Made by a program: the position numbers and the translations under genes. Of a stretch of 64,000 bases of DNA, positions 11,375 through 20,093 are shown in pieces; within the stretch, counting starts at the first letter, position 1; each line of letters opens with the position of its first letter. Below the pieces are notes generated by a model, which made no database searches, was not told the DNA's origin, and worked only from the letters and a program-made list of their open reading frames with translations. The stretch is from Massospora cicadina (taxonomy: Eukaryota; Entomophthoromycota; Entomophthoromycetes; Entomophthorales; Entomophthoraceae). Location of the stretch: assembly GCA_022478985.1 (NCBI GenBank), contig JAKSZP010005257.1, positions 248,001 to 312,000 on the forward strand, given 5' to 3'.

Positions 11375-12221
11375 TGTCAGGAGAATATCTGTAACTCTCC
11401 GTTTAACAGCGTGGTGGTGCAGATTGCACAGGGCCAACGCCAGGAAACCAGCTGATATAATGGCAGCTGCTAGTGCCCCGCAGATGGTGCTGGAGCTGGA
11501 GCAGCTAACCAAAAAGTGGTTATCCACAGTGGTAAATTTTCAACTGAAACAATGGGGTGCTGGGAGGGAGCAGTAGGGGACGGCACAGGTTGGAGGGAAC
11601 CTGGGCGGCCCAACGGAGCACTGAAAGAAGGCCTTACCATTGTTACAATCAACTGGTTAATATATCACAAGACCTCCTCAAAGAGGCTTGCGCACAGGTT
11701 AACTGGAAATAACATACAATATTGCAAAAATCGGGTTATATTATTGGAAAGACAACCAACAAGGAATGTTGGTCAGAGGAAAATGTATTTAGGCTTGGAT
11801 GGGGAAATTGGAGTTATGCCGCAGTGGGCCCAAGCAGTGACTCACCAATAGGGCGATACTTCCATTCAAGTTAGTAAAATAGGCCAAAACTGACTTCACT
11901 CGAGTTATTGACTGAAGTTGGATTCAACCCTAGTGCGATATTTCATAGCAGGAACAAGTTTCAAACCTTATTCTGAAACTAAGCAAACTGAACCATCCAC
12001 CTTAATTTGGTAAATAGTTCTTTTTAACGTGAATGCCTTGCTGCAAGGCTGGGCCCTAGGTTCCTCCTCCAGGCCAACCTGAGCATACCTGGCCTGCGCC
12101 CAGCGCTGGTCCACGGTATGCTTCAGATCTGGAAGGGCCTGAAGTTTTACCTTTTGGGCTTCTTGGCGCCCAGCCTTGTCTTTTGCATCTACACCCACAA
12201 TAACGTCATTAGTACATGACA
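11375..12221 (-). repeat. B1 3' LTR
   Basis: On the minus strand it starts TGTCATG, right after a purine-rich GGAGAGGGTAA, and ends CCTGACA. The ends form the inverted pair TGTCA/TGACA. The first 254 nt encode the end of pol, and the last part encodes the hydrophobic N-terminus of the leader ORF. Confidence 0.9.
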
Positions 12222-12606
12222 TTACCCTCTCCTCCCTGAGGGGCTCCACCCCCCCTCCAGGGGCATGAGCAAGGGAGAAGTTATTGTGAGTGGTGGCCAA
12301 CTTCATAGTGGCAATGATTGGAGGTGACTGCGAGCCGGCGGCCTGGGGGAAACGCTGGTGGAAAGCCTCTATCAATTCTTGGGCATGGGCGCAATCCCGC
12401 GCAGGAACCCAACTGTTCTTTGCTGCATCAAACCCCTTCCATGACACCAGGTACTCCAGTCTTCTCTTCACATGACGAGAGGCAACAATCTCCTTCACTT
12501 CCCACTCCGGCGCCCCATCCATGAGATATGCCTCAGGAATCTCTGGAGGGGAGCCCTCAAACAACGTAAGCTTGCTCTCATGGAAGACAGAAAAGATATG
12601 AAACAA
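11968..12606 (-). CDS. B1 pol C-terminus: chromodomain plus LTR-encoded tail
   Basis: This open frame of 212 codons is the intact 3' end of pol. A chromodomain lies at about residues 33-88: WEVKEIVASR, YLVSWKGF, SWVPARD, then an AQELIEAFH helix, with the expected aromatic cage positions. Such domains direct integration to marked chromatin in chromoviruses. From about residue 129 on, the frame runs inside the 3' LTR and ends at 11968. This tail (HTVDQRWAQARYAQ, later DGS) is conserved as protein in B2 (HTLDQRWANAKYAQ). The start shown is only the first Met of the frame, and the real protein is the end of a polyprotein. Confidence 0.8.
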   Translation of the reverse strand: MFHIFSVFHESKLTLFEGSPPEIPEAYLMDGAPEWEVKEIVASRHVKRRLEYLVSWKGFDAAKNSWVPARDCAHAQELIEAFHQRFPQAAGSQSPPIIATMKLATTHNNFSLAHAPGGGVEPLREERVMSCTNDVIVGVDAKDKAGRQEAQKVKLQALPDLKHTVDQRWAQARYAQVGLEEEPRAQPCSKAFTLKRTIYQIKVDGSVCLVSE

Positions 12607-13498
12607 GGGGGAAGATCTAACTGGTATGAGGCGTGGCCCACCTTCTTAACAACGCGGTAAGGCCCAATTCTCTTAGGTCCCAGCTTCTTGCATGGCTGCT
12701 TGATTGGGATGTTTTTCGCATCCAGCATCACCAGGTCTCATTCTTTGTATGCCGGTCAAACCCATCTCTTACTATCTGCGTTATCCTTGTAAGCCTGCAT
12801 GGCCGCGTTTAAATTCGTGCTCACCCTTTTGTTGACCTTCTTGATCATTTTCGCAAAGTCTACCAACGCTACCATCTTGGACCCACAAGCAGGCTCCATG
12901 TTGAAGGCAGGATTGAAGCCATAGTTGGCAAAGAAGGGGGAACAACCGATTGATGCATGTTGCACATTGTTATACATAAATTGGGCCATAGGGAGATGAG
13001 AAGCCCAATCTTAATAATCTGCAGCAGTGTAACACCGCAAAAACTGTTCAAGGCACTGATTCACTTTTTCCATCTGCCCATCCGATTGGGGGTGATAGGC
13101 AGTTGAATGGCAAGGGCGGATTTGCAGAGTCTTACACAACTCCTCCCAAAAGACAGAGGTAAACTGGGGGCCCCAATCACTAATTATTTCCTGGGGGACC
13201 CCATGAAGGGCGAACACATGGGTAATGAACAGTCTAGCCATCTCCGCCATGGTGACCGTGGTTCAGCAAGGGATAAAGTGGGCGAACTTGTAAAATGGTC
13301 CACCACCACCATGATAGCATCATAGCCATCAGAATTAGGTAACTCCACAACGAAATCAACTGATAGGGAAGTCCAAGGTCCCTCAGCCTTTTGGACTGGT
13401 ACCAACAACCCCACGAGAGGCTGCCAATTCAGTTTCATTTGGTTGCAATCTATGCACTCTTTACAGTAAAGCCTACCTGAGCGGCTAATCCCTTCCAA
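12607..13498 (-). pseudogene. B1 pol: integrase core and C-terminal part
   Basis: Over three overlapping frames the core is clear: SVDFVVELP with VVVDHFT (first Asp), ISDWGPQF (second Asp), and DGQMEKVNQ (Glu). All three catalytic residues remain. A barrel-like segment follows with KLGPKRIGPYRVVKK. At least two frame changes and a stop near 13015 break continuity. The upstream frame supplies the HHCC finger and the downstream frame the chromodomain. Confidence 0.85.
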
Positions 13499-14109
13499 TT
13501 GTAAGTGCGGCTGATAATCTCAAGGGTCTTCGCCTTTCCTGGATGACCAACAGTGATTCCATCGTGTTGGTCCCAGATGATTTCCAGGCGAGGTGGTCCA
13601 GCAGGAACCCATAAGCGCCCCTGGAACCACACCATCTCATCCTTCACGTGATAACCTCTGGCAATATCCTCCTGATTTAAGGCGCTCTTTGCAAGGACCA
13701 TAGTATATTTGGCCAACAACGGCTGAGAAAGGACCACCTTTCTGAACATACCATATTCCTCCGCATTTTCTAGAGGAGCAAGCGATGGCTTCTTGGCCAA
13801 GGGAGTGGGAAGTGGGGATGCAATCTGACCTAGCGGAATCATCAACTGGGTATTGTGCATCTCCACCTCCTTGGAATCAGGAGCTAGGGCAGGGTTGCGG
13901 CTTAAGGCGTCCGCCAACCCATTCTCCTTGCCCTTGGTGAACTCATAAGAAAACACAAATTGGGCAAGGGTCTCATGCCAACGGGTCTGCCGTGGGGTTA
14001 GGACATGGGGCGCGCGGTAGTACAGCAAGGCACAGTGGTCTGTACGTATGCGGAATGGTTTGGTAGAGCCATGCAAGTGGCGACGCCAATAAGTTAGCGC
14101 CTCCACCAC
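13450..14109 (-). pseudogene. B1 pol: RNase H and integrase zinc finger
   Basis: This 219-codon open frame begins in RNase H (WRRHLHGS, FRIRTDHCALLYY, then GKENGLADALSR, the usual end of the domain), passes a linker, and reaches the HHCC finger (H-x6-GHPGKAKTLEII, YNW). The two Cys (YCKECIDC) follow in the next frame at about 13435-13470, so a frameshift splits the finger. Typical of chromoviruses. Confidence 0.85.
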
Positions 14110-15340
14110 TGCTAGTAACTACTTGTCATAAACAGCGTAATTCAACTCTGGCAAAGACATCTTCCTAGAAAATATCCCACCGGATGCTCTATCCCATCTT
14201 CGCCTACTTGTAACAAGGCGGCCGCTATGGCGAAGTTGGAGGCATCAGTTGACACAATGAACTTCTTGGAAGGGTTGACATGGCGAAGAACAGCTGTAGA
14301 TAATAGGGTGCACTTCACTGCTTAGAAGCATCCTCCAAAGTGGGGGACCACTGAAGCACCTTGGCACCGCTAGCCTTGTATAGGGGAGCCAACGCCTCAG
14401 ACAGATTAGGAGTGAACTTCTTGAGGAACGTGCACGTCCCCAAAAAGCTCCTTAATTCCTTAACTGAGATAGGTGTAGGCCACTCACGAATCGCCTTCTC
14501 CTTGTCTGGAGTTATCATGTGTCCTTGGTTGAACACGACGTTGCCCAGAAATGTGACCTGGGACATAAAGAACTCTCACTTTAAAATCTTCAATGTAAGG
14601 CGGGCTGCCTTTAACTGCTCCACCACCTGCTGAAGGTGAACTGCATGGGATTCCTGATCAGGGGAAAACACCAGGATATCATCCATGTAAGCAACCGTGT
14701 ATACCCCTAACAGGTCCCCTGACACTGCATCAATGCGGCGTTGGAAAATAGCAGGAGCATTCTTAAGTCCAAAGGGCATGACTTAAAACTGGAAGATCCC
14801 TTTTCAATTACAGAATGCGGTCAACCACTCTTGTTTTTTTAATCTGAATCTGATTGAACGCGTTGAGGCAATCCAACTTGGAGAAGACCTTCGACTTCTC
14901 CACATAACGTGCAATCTGCGAATCCAAAGGGATGAGATGGAGGTCTGGTACAGTAACGTTGTTAAGGTTACCATAGTCTACGCAGGGGCATAATGTACCA
15001 TCAGACTTCTCCACGAAGAGTAAGGGGGAGCATACAGGGGAGGTACGCTGAAAAATCGCACCCTTGGCTAACTGTTCTTTCACCCACACATCCAACTCCT
15101 CTTCCTCCCGGACAGTTAAAAGGTAAATAGGAGAAGGGATACGCACTAGATCCACTATAAGCTTGAAGTCACAATTAAACTCAGATTGCTTAGGGAGTGC
15201 GTTGGCAGATGCTGCATCAAAAGAGGATTCCAAACCCTTCAAGCAAGAAGGTATAGGGATTTCCACTGAGAGCTTCTGCATTGAGGCAAGGACACAAGGG
15301 ATACGGTGGGGCCAGTGGGGCAAGCCGCCTGGGGCGTTTT
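14110..15340 (-). pseudogene. B1 pol: reverse transcriptase
   Basis: The motifs run in order: ELDVWVKEQLAKGAIFQ, SPLLFVEKSDG, CVDYGNLN, KLDCLNAFNQIQI, MPFGLKNAPAIFQ, VAYMDDILVFS (intact YMDD at about 14675-14690), then NVVFNQGHMITPDK and SFLGTCTFLKKFTPN of the connection. The frame breaks near 14808 and 14570. This is a chromovirus-type RT, nearly intact, and the catalytic Asp pair is present. Confidence 0.88.
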
Positions 15341-15808
15341 CTTTGGACAAAGGCACAACAAATGTGCGACCATTCTTCATGGTGAGAGACAAGGTATTCT
15401 CCTTCAGGTTAGTTCTTACGTCAAACTTCCGCCACCATTCCACACCCAAAATGATAGGGAACAGGAGGTTTTTGATCGCACTGAAGTGATCAGACAAGTG
15501 GTACTTGTCAACCTGATAATCCACTGTTCCAATAATCTTCAGAGTGGGAATACCTTGGGACGCCCCTCCTCTAACCACATCACCTGGCAAGTAACTCAGC
15601 CCAAGGTAGTTGGCTAAGTAATGGTCCATATAGTTTCCAGTATGCCAGTATCCACCAAAATTTTAGTGGTAAGTTTTTTAAAGGCGAGGAGAGGGTGGCA
15701 GTCAATAGAAAATACCCAGAATGGTCTTTATTTATGGAAGATAATGACAACACTTCACCAAAGTTCCCATTATCTAACTCAAGCCTGCACACAGATTGGG
15801 TTTGGGAA
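15341..15808 (-). pseudogene. B1 pol: aspartic protease
   Basis: A frame near 15640-15670 gives KILVDTGILE, with Asp-Thr-Gly as the protease active site, though the expected Ala after Gly is Ile. It is followed by NYLGLSYLPGDVV and LFPIILGVEWW (the ILG flap-end motif). A frameshift separates it from the leader ORF upstream. It cleaves the polyprotein in active relatives. Confidence 0.75.
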
Positions 15809-16753
15809 TCAAAAGGGAGTGGGATATTTGGCCACTCTTAATACTGAGGCCACATACTCCACCATGCCTTCTGCAGGTGCATATACTTGATTATATCTGA
15901 AACGAAGTTCCTTCTCCACCTCCTGAGTGCCCCAGATCATGGTAGAGGTCAACCGTGGGTTCTCAGGGGTAATTTGATACACGGAAATAGAGTCTTCATC
16001 CAAGCCATATGACCAAACAAAAGGTTCAGAGATAGAGGCCAGGGTTTCGTTATAAAACGCAGTTTTAGACGCGAATGACCCTATCCCTGAAACTGTGATG
16101 GAATGCCCAACGTTATCCAAGGCCAACACCACTAGGCCCATCTGTGCTGATTCCGCCGGCATTGTCTGAATGTGCTGGTGATGTAAAATTCGTTTCTTAG
16201 AATGAATTTTAGTAATTTTGGTGGAAAGTTGGGTAATCACAACTTTCAGACATCGAAGTGTCCAACTCCACCAGGTATGAACATGAAGGGTGGATACTTT
16301 CCAGTTGTAGGCAACCAAAATAACGCCAAGTTGCTCCAACTTTTGGTAAAATGAGGAAACAACGGTGCAGCTAATGATAGCTGGAGCCCACAGCCAACGG
16401 CCACTGTTTCCACTTTGGAAAAGTTCCATGCAGAAAAAGTTTGTGCACATAAGAAAAGCTGGTTGGTCATCTAATGTCAGGAGAGTATCTGTAACTCTCC
16501 GTTTACCAGTGTGGCGGTGCAGATTGCACAGGGCCAACGCCAGGAAACCAGCTGATATAATGGCAGCTGCTAGTGCCCCACAGATGGTGCTGGAGCTGGA
16601 GCAGCTAACCACAAAAGTGGTTATCCACAGTGGTAAATTTTTAACTGAAACAACGGGGTGCTGGGAGGGAGCAGTAGTGGATGGTACAGGTTGAAGGGAA
16701 CCTGGGCGGCCCAATGGAGCACTGAAAGAAGGTATTACCATTATTACAATCAA
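15809..16753 (-). CDS. B1 leader ORF, starts in the LTR and replaces gag; membrane-like
   Basis: An open frame of 314 codons. The first 90 or so residues lie inside the 5' LTR; the frame then crosses the LTR end and leader without a stop. Hydrophobic stretches suggest membrane segments: ICGALAAAIISAGFLALAL (about residues 57-75), APAIISCTVVSSF, and STLHVHTWWSWTL. The C-terminal half looks soluble. No capsid, zinc knuckle or envelope motif was recognised. B2 keeps related protein sequence in the same place (LGVILATSSWEVPTL versus LGVILVAYNWKVSTL; GLVVMALDN versus GLVVLALDN), which argues for past coding. Function unknown; it may not start at this Met. Confidence 0.5.
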   Translation of the reverse strand: MIVIMVIPSFSAPLGRPGSLQPVPSTTAPSQHPVVSVKNLPLWITTFVVSCSSSSTICGALAAAIISAGFLALALCNLHRHTGKRRVTDTLLTLDDQPAFLMCTNFFCMELFQSGNSGRWLWAPAIISCTVVSSFYQKLEQLGVILVAYNWKVSTLHVHTWWSWTLRCLKVVITQLSTKITKIHSKKRILHHQHIQTMPAESAQMGLVVLALDNVGHSITVSGIGSFASKTAFYNETLASISEPFVWSYGLDEDSISVYQITPENPRLTSTMIWGTQEVEKELRFRYNQVYAPAEGMVEYVASVLRVAKYPTPF

Positions 16754-17322
16754 CTGGTTAATATATCACAAGACCTCCTCAAAGAGGCTTGCGCACAGGT
16801 TAACTGGAAATAACATACAAAATGTGCAAAAATTGGGTTATATTATTGGAAAGACAACCAACAAGGAATGTTGGTCAGAGGAAAATGTATTTAGGCTTGG
16901 ATGGGGAAATTGGAGTTATGCCTCAGTGGGCCCAAGCAGTGACTCACCAATAGGGCGATACTTCCATTCAAGTTAGTAAAATAGGCCAAAACTGACTTCA
17001 CTCGAGTTATTGACTGAAGTTGGATTCAACCCTAGTGCGATATTCATAGCAGGAACGGGTTTGAACCCTTGTTCCAAAACTAAGAAAACTGAACCATCCG
17101 CCTTAATTTGGTAAATAGTTTGTTTTGACGTGAATGCCTTACTGCAAGGCTGGGCCCTAGGTTCCTCCTCCAGGCCAACCTGAGCATACCTGGCCTGCAC
17201 CCAGCGCTGGTCCACGGTATGCTTCATATCTGGAAGGGCCTAAAGTTTCACCTTTTGGGCTTCTTGGCACCCAGCCTTGTCTTTGGCATCTACACCCACA
17301 ATAACGTCATTGGTACATGAAA
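16475..17322 (-). repeat. B1 5' LTR
   Basis: It begins (minus strand) with TTTCATG, one change from the TGTCATG of the other copy, and ends CCTGACA. The leader that follows starts TTAGATGACC; the same first nine bases follow the 5' LTR of B2. No TGG of a normal tRNA primer site is seen directly after the LTR. Confidence 0.9.
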
Positions 17323-17327
17323 TAGGT
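17323..17327. repeat. B1 target-site duplication, right
   Basis: TAGGT, the partner of TAGGC at 11370-11374. Confidence 0.7.
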
Positions 17328-19197
17328 GACCCCAACGCGAGGGGGAATTTATTTAACATAACAAAAAAGTTATCAAATTATTAATTTAAAGCTTTCTGAT
17401 AAAAACCAACTGGTTTAAAAATGCCACTAGATTATAACTTAGAATGCCCAGTCAATGTTGAGCACTGGCTAAGACTGCTGCAGCTACCTGACAGAATTAC
17501 TGGTGCTCAATACAGGAGCTCATTTCTGAGTTCTAGATACAAAATAAGTATCACCATGGAAATTTATTTCAGCCAAAGATCCAGAGAGATGGGTAGTCTA
17601 CTCTGATGGATAATCAAATCTAGCTCAAGGTGGCGCCTCACAATCAAAATTAAATTAGTATCTCAACTAACTAAAGACAATTCTCTCTCATCCATAAACC
17701 CAGCTACTTACCAACTTCAGGTTGCTAACGTGAACGCCATATTTAATATTTATTAAGGTTTTATAGTTTTGGATAGCAGACTATTTGGTTCAGATCCTTA
17801 GTAGTTCCCTCATTTATATATAGCTCATTCACATCATTTGATCTACCCCCAACTAAATTGTAAAATGGGTATAGCATTACTTATGGTTTATCTGCATACT
17901 TACATCTATCTGATGTTTCAAATTGTGTTGTTTCCTTATTAGAAGATACTGCGCTAATAAGAGCTTTATTTAGTGCTGATATCCAATGTTGTCAAATTAT
18001 ACAACTCTTTCTTGGCTTTAGGTCAAGCTAGTCAAGAGACAAGATTGGATAATTGTCAACTCATCAATGAAATTTATTATTAGTTCAATTTCTTGAACTT
18101 TTTACCGTCACTATTATGCAAAACCAATATACTGCGCAATTTGAAGGAGGTGAAGACAAGTCTAAAAACTGATTACATCATGTAATTAATGCTATTTAGA
18201 AGCAACTGTTGAAATTTTACCATGTAATGAATCAACAACCTTAGGCAACGGAGAAGACCTTTTGTGAGTTAGTATATAAAGTAAAGTATGTGGAAGCGGT
18301 TTCTGGTACTCTCAGCCCAAATGGACCACAATGCAAGATAAATACTAAAGTCTCATAGAGCCTAAGGGCCTTTATGATTTTCTGGAGTAAATAATCATCT
18401 AGGATCCTCAGGACGGCAAGGACATCATGGTTTTATGGGCTTTAAAAGATAAGGACAGATGGCTCACAAGGACCCCCTGGACAACAAAGACCTATTGGTC
18501 TTCCTGGAATTTATGGACCTCTTAAAGCATCAACTTCACTTCCCAATAATAGCTCTTAACCTTATTGAGAATCTACTCTACAAGGGCTGCTTAAACAGTT
18601 GAAGAAGGTCAACTCTATTGTAAGAGGGTGTTCTTGGTTGACTATGGGAACCCCTGTGATCCTGAATTAACAATTGAATCTTTAGGTGAGGGTCTGAGCC
18701 TTTTTTAAAGTGCCATTTCCCATAATAACATCGAATCAAGTAACTTAAAGCAGCATCTTCAAACACAAACTTAATAATATGATCCAAAAACTAGTAATTG
18801 GAAAGTCGGCTGCAACAGCAGTATCTGATCATTACACATACTATAAAGTTCATGTGAGAGAGTTAACAAACAGACTAACAACCTTTTGATGAACTAGTCA
18901 CCATTAGACTGATCCAACCAAACTCAGTTCTAGTAGGGCTCCCAATATACATGCAATATTGTTTAGTAACAGCTGCAGTAAACTTTATTGCTACCACATC
19001 TAAATTGAATACAAGGATATTATTATTTCATCAAAGAAACTATTACCACCTTCCTATATGTGTATGAGAGCACTATGGAGGAGGCGACGGATTGGCAAAA
19101 TGCCAAGAACCTTCTCTCTTACCTTTAATAATTGTCTCAAGATATATGTCACCCTACCTTATGGTTTTTAAACTTGGGTTAAGTTTAACGCTTTTAT
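17328..19197 (+). pseudogene. Family D gag-like fragment with collagen-like segment
   Basis: No long frame survives. The notable part is 18405-18525, where Gly-X-Y triplets can be read in two adjoining frames: GSSGRQGHHGFMGF and then GSQGPPGQQRPIGLPGIYGP. The same kind of segment lies in the gag of the minus-strand D element at about 30.1-30.2 kb. A 61-codon frame at 17421-17606 precedes it. I interpret the region as the N-terminal part of a D-family gag. Its LTRs were not found, and B1 and B2 bound it on both sides. Confidence 0.45.
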
Positions 19198-20093
19198 TGT
19201 AAGGAAAGTGTCTATAACTCTCCAGTTCTCAGTGAGGTGGTGCGCAGTGCACAGACACAACTCCAGGAAACTTGACTTCAGTAATATGGTGAGCATAGTC
19301 CTGAAGAGAGTGCTGGAGCTAAAGTAACAAAAGGTGAGGGTGTTCAACACTGTATAGAATAATAGGTATTGGACAAACAACAAGATTTGGGTGGACCTCA
19401 AAGTGGATTTCATTTCCAAGAGATGATCTGGGCTGAAGTGCAAGGGTTCCTCAGTCTGGAGGGGACCATGGCAGCCCATCGGTGCACCAGATTTGATATT
19501 AAAATTTATGCGAATAAAATGGCTAACATTGCTAGAGACCTCCTCAAAGAGTATGCGCACAGGTTCACCAAATTTAACATAAAAATAACGTAAACTAACA
19601 AGAGGTTTTATTAATGAGGAAGTCAGCCAACGAGGAAGGTTGATCTTGAGTAATTATACTTAATCAATGGTGGGTGAATCATCAATTGGTGGAAGTAGTG
19701 CTAAGCCCAGGTGCACCAATAAGCACACACTTCCATTTGACAGGGTATTATATTTAGAAATTACCTGAACACATGTGATTGATTAAAGGCAAAGCTGACC
19801 TGAATTGAAAGCTTTGAAAAATTGAACAGATTTCAAACTTCATTCACCAAGCAATTGAAGTGAACCGTCACTATTAATAATATAGCTGGTTTGTTTTAAC
19901 GCCCCTGCTGTAATGCAGGTCCAAACTTCTTGCACATCCCCAGGACCAGCCTGGGCATATTTTGCATTAGCCCAGCGTTGGTCTAGGGTATGTATGAGGT
20001 CAGGAAGTCCTGCCAACTTCACCTTTTGGCCTACTGACGACCAACTTAATCCTTACAGTTAGTCCCCTCAATTTAGGTCTGTCAGACATGAAA
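19198..20093 (-). repeat. B2 3' LTR
   Basis: Aligns with the B1 LTR throughout. It starts (minus) TTTCATG and ends CCTTACA. It encodes the pol tail (LPDLIHTLDQRWANAKYAQ, 19840-20022) and a hydrophobic frame at 19168-19560 (LFYTVLNTLTFCYFSSS) ending in WRVIDTFLT. Confidence 0.85.

Larger units (their letters stand above)
11375..17322 (-). mobile_element. B1: near-complete Ty3/gypsy chromovirus without gag, 5.95 kb
   Basis: Two long direct repeats (11375-12221 and 16475-17322) are about 95% alike by a by-eye count of roughly 40 differences, and five-base target duplications flank them. Reading the minus strand gives 5' LTR, leader ORF, protease, RT, RNase H, integrase, chromodomain, 3' LTR. 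Only about 0.7 kb separates the 5' LTR from the protease, and it has no capsid or zinc-knuckle signature, so gag is absent. Long frames survive, so it is the youngest element here, though stops and shifts interrupt pol. Many LTR differences are CpG versus TpG or CpA. Confidence 0.9.

Noticed and set aside
15163..15617. Plus-strand frames of over 100 codons opposite the B1 RT and protease
   Set aside because: They are shadows of the minus-strand pol coding sequence.
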